Shown here piece after piece: positions 53,493-61,485 of a DNA stretch of 64,000 nt. The stretch comes from Streptomyces guryensis. Its GTDB lineage: Bacteria > Actinomycetota > Actinomycetes > Streptomycetales > Streptomycetaceae. Every line of letters starts with the position of its first letter. Position 1 is the first letter of the stretch. Made by a program: the position numbers and the translations under genes. The DNA lies in the NCBI RefSeq assembly GCF_021261325.1, contig NZ_JAJSBI010000005.1, positions 186,001-250,000 on the forward strand. The letters are read 5' to 3'. The notes below the pieces were generated by a model that worked only from the letters and a program-made list of their open reading frames with translations, did not search any database and was not told the DNA's origin.

Positions 53493-55192
53493 GCCGAACC
53501 CCCGCCGGGCAGCAGGTAGTTGGGGCCGCTCGTGTAGTGCTTGTTGACGTCCGCGGCACCCGAGCGCTCCTTGCTGAGCAGGGTGCCGGCCGTGACCATG
53601 GCCTTGACCGGCAACCGCGCTGCTTCGAGGACTCGCGCCCGCAGGACCGCGCCCGCGTCACCTCCCAGCCGGTCGACGGCCCCCGCGAGCCGTTCGCGTA
53701 CGAGACCGAGCAGAGCGGCCCGGTGCTCGGCGAGAGAGAACGCGTAGGCTCCCGCGCACAGATGGACCGTGATGGTGGCGAACACGTCGGCGACCGCCCC
53801 GTCTCCGGCGGTGAACGTCCGCGGGTCGTCGAAACCCCATGGTCCGGGCAGGACCGCCGCCAGCCGCGAGGCGTTGATGCGGGGCCCGTCGTTGTCCTTG
53901 AACAGCAGCCGCAGACCGCCCGGCCCGAACACCAGCGAGATGTTCTGCTGGTGCGACTCCAGCGCGATGCCGTAGTCGAACAGCGTGGTCTGCCAGTCGA
54001 ACAGCAGGGTCAGGTATGCGTCGAGCAGGGCCAGTGGATCGCCGTCGTAGAAGCGGTCGGCCAGATGGTGGAGGACCGGGCGCCCGCCGGGCGCCTCGGC
54101 GAGGAGTGCGGCCGCCGGAACGACGACGGAGTCCCCGGGAAAGGCCGGGAAACGGCGGCACAGGACTGCCAGCAGTTCGTGCCCGGCGTGCGCGTAGGTG
54201 GTCTCGTCGGCGTGCAGGATCGTGTCCCGGAAACGGGGTTCGCGCGCGATCACCGTCTCCACCAGCCGCTGTCCCGCCGCGCCGTCGACGAGCGAACCGG
54301 GCTTGATGGTGCGCTTGTTGCGCAGGCCCAACGTGGCGGTGGCCAGGGGGAGTTTGAGGTGCAGTGACGGATCCGCGGCCACCGCCACCGTGCGCATCGA
54401 CAGTGTCGGCACGACGTCGAGGTGGGTCTGCTCGGCGAGCAGCGCACGGCCGGCGAGCCCGGTGGTCCGCAGCGCCTCGTCGAGCGGCGCGCCGACGGTC
54501 AACGGGTGGACGGGCAGTGCCACATGGGTCTGCTCCACCTCTGGCAGCCCGAGCCGTGCGGGCGTGGGCCACAGGTCGGGGAGCGGGCCGGTCAGAGTTA
54601 CCGCGTCGTGCGGTACGGCCAGCCAGCGCAGAGCGAAAAGGGGATGGAACTCCGGTGCGTACGCCCGCAGTTGCTTCTCCGCCAGACCTGAGCGGCCGCG
54701 GGCGGTCGGGTAGACGGGATGGTCGAGGCGGGCGGCAAGGGTGTCGTACGCCAGACCCGTCCAGCGGGCCGGATCGTCCCCGTAGCGCTCGGTGAGCCGC
54801 TGGTCGGTCTCGTCCCGGGTCCGCGCGTGCAGCCGCATCGTGTCCAGCGTCTGACGGCACTCCTCGGCGAACGCGTCGAAGCCGTCGCGGTCCACGGGCT
54901 CGGCGAGCTCACGCAGGGCGCCCAGCACGGTCTCGTACGAGGTCAGCTCGGCGCCGTCCGACTCGCGCACGAGCAGGGGCAGCCGGGCGCGGTGCTCGCT
55001 CTGGTAGCCGTCCTCGGTGACGGGCAGCAGCAGGGCGTCACCGGCGGTCGGCAGCCGCAGCCAGTCGCCGTCCGGCCGGTGTACGAGTGCGCTGCGGCTG
55101 CGCAGCCCGACCACATCCTCACGCAGCAGGGCGCCGAGCACACGGGTGAGCAGCTCCGACTCGCAGGTGCCCGACAGGGGCGGCGCGGTCAC
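53489..55192 (-). CDS. IucA/IucC-family NIS siderophore synthetase, second
   Basis: A 567-residue NIS synthetase. The ATP segment is LDHPVYPTARGRSGLAEKQ, where the second His and the Lys of the common HPxHPxxK pattern are Tyr and Arg. LPVHPLTVGAPLDEAL, LHLKLPLATATLGLRNKRTI and ALESHQQNISLVFGPGGLRLLFKDNDG (the C-terminal site) are as usual. GTG 55192 overlaps the ATP-grasp stop (GTGA). Two synthetases imply two amide- or ester-forming steps. Confidence 0.9.
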   Translation of the reverse strand: MTAPPLSGTCESELLTRVLGALLREDVVGLRSRSALVHRPDGDWLRLPTAGDALLLPVTEDGYQSEHRARLPLLVRESDGAELTSYETVLGALRELAEPVDRDGFDAFAEECRQTLDTMRLHARTRDETDQRLTERYGDDPARWTGLAYDTLAARLDHPVYPTARGRSGLAEKQLRAYAPEFHPLFALRWLAVPHDAVTLTGPLPDLWPTPARLGLPEVEQTHVALPVHPLTVGAPLDEALRTTGLAGRALLAEQTHLDVVPTLSMRTVAVAADPSLHLKLPLATATLGLRNKRTIKPGSLVDGAAGQRLVETVIAREPRFRDTILHADETTYAHAGHELLAVLCRRFPAFPGDSVVVPAAALLAEAPGGRPVLHHLADRFYDGDPLALLDAYLTLLFDWQTTLFDYGIALESHQQNISLVFGPGGLRLLFKDNDGPRINASRLAAVLPGPWGFDDPRTFTAGDGAVADVFATITVHLCAGAYAFSLAEHRAALLGLVRERLAGAVDRLGGDAGAVLRARVLEAARLPVKAMVTAGTLLSKERSGAADVNKHYTSGPNYLLPGGGSA

Positions 55193-56364
55193 GGCTGGAT
55201 CTCCCAGCGCCGTGCGGCCAGGAAGCCGGCCGACACCCGGTCCACCGTCGCCTGGTCGGTGCCGACGGCCCGCAGGACACCGAGGTAGTCGCGGTTGGTG
55301 CGGTACAGCTCGTGCCGCTCGCCCGGGGAGCGCAGCGGACGGTACGTCAGATGGACGCCGTCCACGGTCAGTTCCTGGGCCGGGGGAGCATCGGTCAGGG
55401 TTCCGGCGCGGTCGGCGCACGGGTAGTCAAGGCGCGCGGCGCCGTCCCGGCGGGTTCCGAGGCCGGAGGGCAGACGCTCGCCCAGATGGACGCGGAGGAT
55501 CAGCTCGAAGAGGGGTGTGTCCAGCAGCCGGGCCAGCAGCAGATCGCACTGGTCGCCGATGGCTCGGTAGTTGACCTCGATGATCCTGGCCCGGCCCGCG
55601 TGTACCACGAACTCGGTGTGACAGGCGCCGAAACCGACGCCCAGCGCGTCCAGTTGCGCGAGAACCTGGGCCACGACCGGCTCGGGATGTGCGGGGACGA
55701 AGGTGAGGCGCTCCTCGATGAAGTACGGCGGGGGCGACAACTCGGTGTGGAAACCGCCCAGCACATGACGGACATGCCCGTCGCCGAGCGTCTCCAGGGT
55801 GTACAGCTCGCCCTGGAGGTACTCCTCGACCAGCAGGACGGCACCGGGACGCCGCTCAAGGATCTCCTTGGCGTGCGTGGTCAGTTGCTCGTCGTCGTCG
55901 ACCAGGACGACGTCCTCGCTGGCCACGCCCTCGCGCGGCTTGAGGACGCACGGGTAGGGCGCGTCGTCCGGTGCGACCGGCTCGGTGAGTTCGGCCGACC
56001 ACACCGTGTCCACTCCGGCGGCGGCGAGCCGGCGCCGCATCTCCGCCTTGTCCTTGGTGGCGAGCGCTGCCCGCCAGTCCTTGGCGGGGAGGCCGAAGTA
56101 GCCGGCGGCCAGGGCGGCCTGGGCCTGGAGGTGGTCGCTGTTGGTGAAGACGGCGTCGGGCCGATGGTGCGTCGAGATCCGGGTGACGACCGCCCGGTGG
56201 TCGCGGACGTCGCACTCCAGGACCTCGGTCTCGGGGTGGGCGCGGCGGTGGGCCTCGGGCTGGTCGGTGAGGACGGTGACGTCCAGGCCCAGCCGGGCGG
56301 CGGCGGGCAGGAAGCCCTCGGAGACGGAGTCGGTCGGATTGAGGGCGAGCAGGTACAGGCGCAT
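55189..56364 (-). CDS. ATP-grasp ligase of the siderophore cluster
   Basis: A 391-residue ATP-grasp protein. LATKDKAEMRRRLAAAGV, CVLKPREGVASEDVVLVDDDEQL, VLLVEEYLQGELYTLETLG and the metal-binding ARIIEVNYRAIGDQCD follow the carboxylate-amine ligase order. It would activate an acid as acyl phosphate and join it to an amine. Few NIS clusters have such an enzyme, so it is probably what makes the product distinctive. ATG 56364. Confidence 0.87.
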   Translation of the reverse strand: MRLYLLALNPTDSVSEGFLPAAARLGLDVTVLTDQPEAHRRAHPETEVLECDVRDHRAVVTRISTHHRPDAVFTNSDHLQAQAALAAGYFGLPAKDWRAALATKDKAEMRRRLAAAGVDTVWSAELTEPVAPDDAPYPCVLKPREGVASEDVVLVDDDEQLTTHAKEILERRPGAVLLVEEYLQGELYTLETLGDGHVRHVLGGFHTELSPPPYFIEERLTFVPAHPEPVVAQVLAQLDALGVGFGACHTEFVVHAGRARIIEVNYRAIGDQCDLLLARLLDTPLFELILRVHLGERLPSGLGTRRDGAARLDYPCADRAGTLTDAPPAQELTVDGVHLTYRPLRSPGERHELYRTNRDYLGVLRAVGTDQATVDRVSAGFLAARRWEIQP

Positions 56365-56401
56365 GGCTGGTGAACAACTTCCGCTGGCGGGTGGGGGGGC
56401 G

Positions 56402-56434
56402 GGGGCGGGCCGCGGCGGTGCGGCGGCCCGCCCC
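56402..56434 (-). terminator. Intra-operon stem-loop between uptake and synthesis genes
   Basis: GGGGCGGGCCGC (56402-56413) pairs perfectly with GCGGCCCGCCCC (56423-56434) over a 9-base loop, 14 bases after the lipoprotein stop. It may partly end transcription or stabilise the upstream message, so that transport genes are expressed more than synthesis genes. Confidence 0.6.
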
Positions 56435-56447
56435 GAAGGAGCGGGAG

Positions 56448-57467
56448 TTACTTCTTCGGGAGCTCCACGCCGGTGGCCTTCGCGACGTCCTTGAGCATCT
56501 GCTCCGCCGCCTGGACGCCGATACCGGACATCCAGGTCTCGTCCGGGACCGTGTAGACCTTGCCGTTCTTCACGGCCGGGAGCGACTTCCAGACCGGGTT
56601 GGAGGTGACCTGCTTCTGCTGGGTCTTGTCCGGGGTGTCGGCGGTGGTGACGAAGACCAGGTCGGCGTCGGCCTGGTCGATCTCCTCGGGGCTGACGTCC
56701 TTCATGGTGACGTTCGGGTCGTTCGACACCTGCGACTTGGGCCGCTTGAAGCCGATGTCGTTCAGGACGACACCGCTGTAGGAGTTGGTCTGGTAGAGGC
56801 GGGTCGGACCGGCGATGAAGCGGACCACGGACGCGGTCGGCATGTGGCCGCCGTCCTTCTTCCTGATGGCCTCACCCAGCGCCTTGGCCTGGGTCTCGTA
56901 CTCCTTGAGCTTCGCGGCGGCCTCCTTCTCCAGACCGAGCGCCTCGGCGTGGACCTTGAGGTTCTGCTTCCAGACACCGCCGGTGGTCTCCGTGAAGACG
57001 GTCGGGGCGATGGCGCTGAGCTTGTCGTAGACCTTTTCGTGCCGGACCTTCGACGACAGGATGAGATCGGGCCTGAGGGAGGCGATCTTCTCCAGGTTGG
57101 GCTCCAGGAGGGGGCCGACGTCGGCGGTGCCGCTCAACTCGCCCTTCAGATACGTCGGGAAGCCGCCCTCGGTCTTGAAGTGCGGGGCGACCGCGCCGAC
57201 CGGGTCGATGCCGAGCAGGGTGACGTCGTCCAGCTCACCGGTGTCGAGCACCACGACCCGCTTCGGCTGCGAAGGGATCTTGACGTCGCCCATCACCGTC
57301 TTGAGGGTGCGTGGGAAGCCTGCCGACGCCGCGCCGGAGGCCTTCGCGGTGTCGGCGACGTCGGTCTTCTCGCTGCCGCAGGCAGCCAGTACGGCCGTAC
57401 CGAGCACGACGGAGAGCAGCACGGCGATCAGCCGGCCGATTCCGCGCAGGAGAGAGCGCTTGAACAT
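56448..57467 (-). CDS. Ferric-siderophore-binding lipoprotein
   Basis: A 339-residue FecB/FepB-type periplasmic binding protein made as a lipoprotein: LGTAVLAACGSEKTD holds the lipobox LAAC. QPKRVVVLDTGELDDVTLLGI and PDLILSSKVRHEKVYDKL are the fold's first domain, ADADLVFVTTADTPDK the second. It binds the iron-loaded siderophore outside the membrane and hands it to the permease pair. It follows the ATPase gene after 33 bp. Confidence 0.92.
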   Translation of the reverse strand: MFKRSLLRGIGRLIAVLLSVVLGTAVLAACGSEKTDVADTAKASGAASAGFPRTLKTVMGDVKIPSQPKRVVVLDTGELDDVTLLGIDPVGAVAPHFKTEGGFPTYLKGELSGTADVGPLLEPNLEKIASLRPDLILSSKVRHEKVYDKLSAIAPTVFTETTGGVWKQNLKVHAEALGLEKEAAAKLKEYETQAKALGEAIRKKDGGHMPTASVVRFIAGPTRLYQTNSYSGVVLNDIGFKRPKSQVSNDPNVTMKDVSPEEIDQADADLVFVTTADTPDKTQQKQVTSNPVWKSLPAVKNGKVYTVPDETWMSGIGVQAAEQMLKDVAKATGVELPKK

Positions 57468-57500
57468 GGGGGGTGGTCTTTCCGGTAGGGGAGTGGTGGG

Positions 57501-58310
57501 TCAGGCGGATGCGGCCGGTTGCCGGACCGCGCTGCTTTTCGGGACGACCAGCGGGGTGCCGGTCTCCGGGTCGGGGATCACCCGGCAGTCCACGTCGAAC
57601 ACGGACCTGACCAGGTCCGCGTCGAGCACGTCGGCCGGGGCGCCGGCGGCGGCGAGGCGGCCCTCCTTGAGGACCACCATGTGGTCCGCGTAGCGGGCGG
57701 CCTGTCCCAGGTCGTGCAGCACCATCACCACGGTGCGGCCCGCCTCGGCGTGCAGGGCGGCCACCAGGTCGAGGACATCGAGCTGGTGCCGCAGGTCGAG
57801 GAAGGTGGTCGGTTCGTCGAGCAGCAGCAGCTCGGTGTCCTGCGCCAACGCCAGTGCGATCCAGGCGCGTTGGCGCTGACCGCCGGAGAGCAGGTCGACG
57901 GGCTGGTCGCGCAGGGACGTGGTGCCGGTGCGCTCCAGGGCCTCGTCCACCGCCCGCTGGTCTGCCGCAGACCAAGGGCTCAGCAGCCGCTGGTGCGGAT
58001 ACCGGCCCAGGCGTACGAGCGCCTCCACGGTGATCGCCTCGGGGGTGACCGGCTGCTGGGGCAGCAGTCCCATCCGGCGGGCGAGCGTCCGCGCCGACAT
58101 ACGGTGGATGTCCGTGCCGTCCAGCGTGACAGTGCCCGCGGACGGGGCGAGCAGCCGGCTCAGCCCCCGCAACAGGGTCGACTTCCCACAGGCGTTGGGC
58201 CCCACGATCGCGGTGACGGCGCCGCCCGGCAGTGTCAGATCGAGCCCGCCGACCACGAGCCGGTCGCCGTAGCGCAGATCGAGGCCCTGGGTCTGAATCT
58301 GGTCGGTCAT
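57501..58310 (-). CDS. Ferric-siderophore ABC transporter ATPase
   Basis: A 269-residue FecE/FhuC-type ATPase: Walker A IVGPNACGKSTLLRGLS, Q-loop MGLLPQQPVTPEAI, signature DLLSGGQRQRAWIALALAQ, Walker B LLLLDEPTTFLDLRHQ and the switch His in VVMVLHDLGQAARYAD. In place of the common GPNGCGKS it has GPNACGKS. ATG 58310 overlaps the permease stop (ATGA). Confidence 0.95.
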   Translation of the reverse strand: MTDQIQTQGLDLRYGDRLVVGGLDLTLPGGAVTAIVGPNACGKSTLLRGLSRLLAPSAGTVTLDGTDIHRMSARTLARRMGLLPQQPVTPEAITVEALVRLGRYPHQRLLSPWSAADQRAVDEALERTGTTSLRDQPVDLLSGGQRQRAWIALALAQDTELLLLDEPTTFLDLRHQLDVLDLVAALHAEAGRTVVMVLHDLGQAARYADHMVVLKEGRLAAAGAPADVLDADLVRSVFDVDCRVIPDPETGTPLVVPKSSAVRQPAASA

Positions 58311-59359
58311 GCGTGGCTCCTCTGGACGGGTGAGCTCTGCCGGAACATCAGCACCAGCAGCCAGGGCGCGCCCAGCGTGGCGGTGACCGCCCCGACCGGC
58401 AGCCCCTCGATCGGCAGCAGGTGCTGGACCACCAGGTCGGAGGCGAGCAGCAGCACCGCTCCCGTCAGACCGGCCAGGCCCAGGGACGCGGCCGTCGGCG
58501 GGCCGGTGACGAAGCGCACGATGTGCGGCACCGCGAGCGCCACGAAGGTCACCGGACCGGCGAGCGAGGCCGCAAGGGATGCCAACGCCACGGCGACGAG
58601 GAGAAGTTGGAGGCGGGCGGCGGACGTGCGCAGACCCAGCGCGCCCGCCGATTCGTCCCCGAGGTCGAGCACGGCCAGCCGACGGTGCAGTACGAGGGCG
58701 GTGGCGAGCGCGAGCACCATGGCGCCGGCCGCCCCCCACACCTCCGTCCACGTCCGGCCGTACACCGACCCCGTGGTCCACTGCAGCGCCGACCCCGCGA
58801 GCTCGGCCGGGAAGCGCACGATCATCAGGTTCACGGCGGCGGCCAGTCCCGCCTGCACGGCGAGCCCGGTGAGCACCAGCCGGGTGACCGCGAGCCCGGA
58901 CCGCCAGGCGAACACGCCCAGCAGCAGCGCCGAGAGCAGGCCGCCGCCCACCGCCCCGACCGGGATCAGTGTCTGCGAGGCCCCGGCGGCGATCAGCGCG
59001 ACCGCGCCCAGCGAGGCTCCGCCTGTCACGCCTATGACATCAGGAGACGCCAGAGGGTTGCGGAACAGCCGCTGCAGCACGCAGCCCGCCGCTCCCAGAC
59101 CGGCACCGGCGACGATCGCCGCCACCGCCCTGGGCGCCCTGAACTGCTGCACCACCAGCACGTCCCCGGAGTCCCCGAGCCCGACCAGCGCCCGCAGTGC
59201 CGTCCCGGCGGGCATGGGCATCTCACCCGTCGTCAGGGATGCGGTGAGCAGTACGAACAGTGCGAGGAGACCGCTCGCGGCGAACACCAGGACACGGCGG
59301 CGCACCCGGGCCCGGGAGGTGGACTTCGCACGGGCGGACGGAGCGACGGTGGCGGTCAT
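58307..59359 (-). CDS. Ferric-siderophore ABC permease, FecD type
   Basis: A 350-residue permease with the FecCD fold: RAPRAVAAIVAGAGLGAAGCVLQRLFRNPLASPDVIGVTGGASLG (motif in parts; FRNPLASPDVIGVTGGA is the signature) and VTFVALAVPHIVRFVTGP for the ATPase-coupling helix. About ten helices. The ATG at 59359 overlaps the upstream permease stop. Confidence 0.94.
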   Translation of the reverse strand: MTATVAPSARAKSTSRARVRRRVLVFAASGLLALFVLLTASLTTGEMPMPAGTALRALVGLGDSGDVLVVQQFRAPRAVAAIVAGAGLGAAGCVLQRLFRNPLASPDVIGVTGGASLGAVALIAAGASQTLIPVGAVGGGLLSALLLGVFAWRSGLAVTRLVLTGLAVQAGLAAAVNLMIVRFPAELAGSALQWTTGSVYGRTWTEVWGAAGAMVLALATALVLHRRLAVLDLGDESAGALGLRTSAARLQLLLVAVALASLAASLAGPVTFVALAVPHIVRFVTGPPTAASLGLAGLTGAVLLLASDLVVQHLLPIEGLPVGAVTATLGAPWLLVLMFRQSSPVQRSHA

Positions 59360-60381
59360 CGGGCCACCTTCCGGGCCAGCAGTGCCAGCAGGGGCGCGCC
59401 GAGGAACGCCGTCACGAGGCCGGCCTCCAGCTCCGAGGGGCGGATCACCATCCGGCCGAGGACGTCGGCCGCGAGCAGCAGCAGCGGTCCGGCGATCAGA
59501 CAGCCGGGCACCAGCAGCCGGTGGTCGGCGCCCAGCAGGGGACGTACGAGATGGGGCGCGGCGAGGCCGATGAAGGCGATCGGCCCGGCCACGGCCACCG
59601 CCGACCCGGCGAGCAGGACCACCGCGATGCCGCCGGCCAGCCGGATCCGGGCCACCGGCACCCCGAGTGCCTGGGCCGAATCGTCGCCCAGGGCAAGGGC
59701 GTTGAGGGCGGGGGAGACGGCGAGGGCGACCACCAGGCCGAGCAGCAGCGTCGGCAGCACCGGCCACAGCACGTCGAGAGGCCTGCCGGACAGGGATCCG
59801 GCCAGCCAGAAGCGGGCCTCGTCGAGCGTGCGCTGGTTCAGCAGCATCACCGCCGACGTCCAGGACAGCAGCACCAGTTGGAGCACCGTGCCGCCGAGGG
59901 CGAGCCGTACCGGATCGATGTCCCCGGCCCGGCGGGCCAGCGCCTGGGCGAACAGGGCGGTACCCGCGGCCCCGGCGAACGCGAACCACACGTACTGCAC
60001 AGGGTCGTTGAGTTTCAGCGCGAAGATCGCGACGACGACCGCGAAACCGGCGCCGGCGTTGATGCCGAGGGTGGTCGGCGACGCGAGCGGGTTGCGGGTG
60101 ATGCCCTGGGCGACGGCCCCGGCGACCCCGAGCGCCGCGCCGACCGCGAGACCGATGACGGTGCGCGGCAGCCGCAGCCCGGTGACCACGAGCGCCTCCC
60201 GGCCATGGGCATGGCCGAGCAATGCGTCGGCCACCGTGGTCAGGGGCACCGACCGGGCGCCGAGCGCGAGGCTCAGGGCGGTGCAGAGCACCAGCGCGCC
60301 CAGTCCGGCGAGGAACAGGGGGAGGTGTCTGAAGGCATGGAAGGGCACACCGGGAGGTGCGCCCCGTTGGGTCGCAGTCAC
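59356..60381 (-). CDS. Ferric-siderophore ABC permease, FecC type
   Basis: A 341-residue FecCD permease, partner of the one above: RLPRTVIGLAVGAALGVAGAVAQGITRNPLASPTTLGINAGA, ending in a normal C-terminus (FLGAPLLALLARKVAR); coupling helix PIAFIGLAAPHLVRPLLG. GTG 60381 is the first codon of the nine-gene leftward operon; an iron box starts 12 bases upstream. Confidence 0.94.
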   Translation of the reverse strand: MTATQRGAPPGVPFHAFRHLPLFLAGLGALVLCTALSLALGARSVPLTTVADALLGHAHGREALVVTGLRLPRTVIGLAVGAALGVAGAVAQGITRNPLASPTTLGINAGAGFAVVVAIFALKLNDPVQYVWFAFAGAAGTALFAQALARRAGDIDPVRLALGGTVLQLVLLSWTSAVMLLNQRTLDEARFWLAGSLSGRPLDVLWPVLPTLLLGLVVALAVSPALNALALGDDSAQALGVPVARIRLAGGIAVVLLAGSAVAVAGPIAFIGLAAPHLVRPLLGADHRLLVPGCLIAGPLLLLAADVLGRMVIRPSELEAGLVTAFLGAPLLALLARKVAR

Positions 60382-60392
60382 AAGCCGTGAGC

Positions 60393-60411
60393 TTAGGCTA
60401 GCCTTCCTTTA
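60393..60411. promoter_or_regulatory. Iron box (DmdR/DtxR type) of the siderophore operon
   Basis: TTAGGCTAGCCTTCCTTTA agrees with the DtxR/DmdR1 consensus TTAGGTTAGGCTAACCTAA at most positions, best in the left half. It sits just upstream of the first permease codon, where an iron-bound repressor would block the operon. Confidence 0.7.
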
Positions 60412-60501
60412 CTTTTCAATCGGCCGCGAGGTGACCCTGACGTGGGAGTTCCATGATCGCGAGCCGTGAGCGCCCCGTTGATCACCCTTGTCGAGCTGCA
60501 G

Positions 60502-60520
60502 TAAGGTAAGCCTTGCCTTC
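60502..60520. promoter_or_regulatory. Iron box (DmdR/DtxR type) of the reductase gene
   Basis: TAAGGTAAGCCTTGCCTTC is a second DtxR-like 19-base site, 36 bases before the FhuF-like gene. The core AAGGTAAGCCTTGCCTT fits the alternating arms of the consensus. Confidence 0.7.
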
Positions 60521-60555
60521 TCAGTTCTCTCTGAACTTCCTGTGCTGGAGCGCCC

Positions 60556-61398
60556 ATGACCGTGGCTCTGAAGACCCCGCCCGCCGGTGCCGTCGCCCAT
60601 GCCCTCGGCGGTGTCTACCGGAAACTCGCCGACCTCTGCGAAACGCTGGACGTACGGGTCGTCGAGCCGGGCGACGAGTCCCGAACCACCGTCACGGCAG
60701 CCCGGTTGGCATCGGACCGGACCGCGCTCGACGCTTTCGTCGACGCCGAGGCGGCCCGCATCCACGCCCGCTACGCGGTAGCCGCGCGCCTTGACGTCGC
60801 CGCCTCACGCGCCCTGCACGACTACGCCTGGACTCTCGGCGTCCTGCTGGGCGGAGCGTGGTACCTCGAACGGCGCGTGCCCCGCATCCGTCCCGCGGAC
60901 CTGCGGCTGGACCTCGCCACCGGTGCGTACGAGATCACTCCCGGGACCGCGCTCGCCTGTCTGGCCGACGACCCCCTCGCCTCGCTCCCCGGAGTGCTGA
61001 CGACCTCTCAGGAAGAGCTGCTGCGGGCCGAGTTGCGTATGGCGATGGCCGACCACATACGCCCGCTGCTCGCCGCCATCGGCCCCCTCGCACGGCGCGG
61101 GACGCGTTCTTTGTGGGGCATGGTGGCCGACGATCTCGTGTCCGGCATCTGGTACCTCGGCCGCATGCTCGGCCAGGAGAGCGCCGCCGTACGGGCCGCC
61201 ACCGAAGTACTGCCGATCGCTGTGCCCCCCTACCCGGGCGGCGCCGACTTCCGGTATCTGACGGGCGACGACGGCCGACGACACGCCACCCGCACCCGCA
61301 CCGGCTGCTGCATGTTCTACGCGATCCGGCCGACCGAGGCCTGCGTGACCTGCCCCCGCACGGGCGACGCGGAGCGCTTGCGCAGACTCCAGAGCTGA
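60556..61398 (+). CDS. FhuF-type ferric-siderophore reductase
   Basis: A 280-residue cytoplasmic protein. The C-terminal 2Fe-2S motif TGCCMFYAIRPTEACVTCPR has the CCx(10)CxxC spacing typical of FhuF reductases, which release iron from the imported siderophore by reduction. The upstream part (LHDYAWTLGVLLGGAWYLERRVPRI) is the family helical domain. ATG 60556 has CTGGAG 5 bases upstream. Divergent from the uptake operon with two iron boxes between, so it is expressed with it under low iron. Confidence 0.9.
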   Translation: MTVALKTPPAGAVAHALGGVYRKLADLCETLDVRVVEPGDESRTTVTAARLASDRTALDAFVDAEAARIHARYAVAARLDVAASRALHDYAWTLGVLLGGAWYLERRVPRIRPADLRLDLATGAYEITPGTALACLADDPLASLPGVLTTSQEELLRAELRMAMADHIRPLLAAIGPLARRGTRSLWGMVADDLVSGIWYLGRMLGQESAAVRAATEVLPIAVPPYPGGADFRYLTGDDGRRHATRTRTGCCMFYAIRPTEACVTCPRTGDAERLRRLQS

Positions 61399-61420
61399 CG
61401 AGGAGACGGCCGGAGGAGCG

Positions 61421-61471
61421 CCCTGTAGGGGCGCGGGGAACCGCGCGATCAGCCACGACGGCGCCGCAGAC
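61421..61471. repeat. Dispersed Streptomyces intergenic element with hairpin
   Basis: The stretch from GCCCTGTAGGGGCGCGGGG to CAGCCACGACGG matches a short element I know from many Streptomyces intergenic gaps. Its centre is the perfect hairpin GCGCGG (61431-61436), GGAA, CCGCGC (61441-61446). It may serve as terminator between the convergent reductase and exporter genes. Confidence 0.55.
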
Positions 61472-61485
61472 GATCGAAGAAGCCT

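Noticed and set aside
49304..55192. Desferrioxamine or aerobactin cluster
   Set aside because: No lysine or cadaverine N-hydroxylase and no acyltransferase gene accompany the NIS synthetases.
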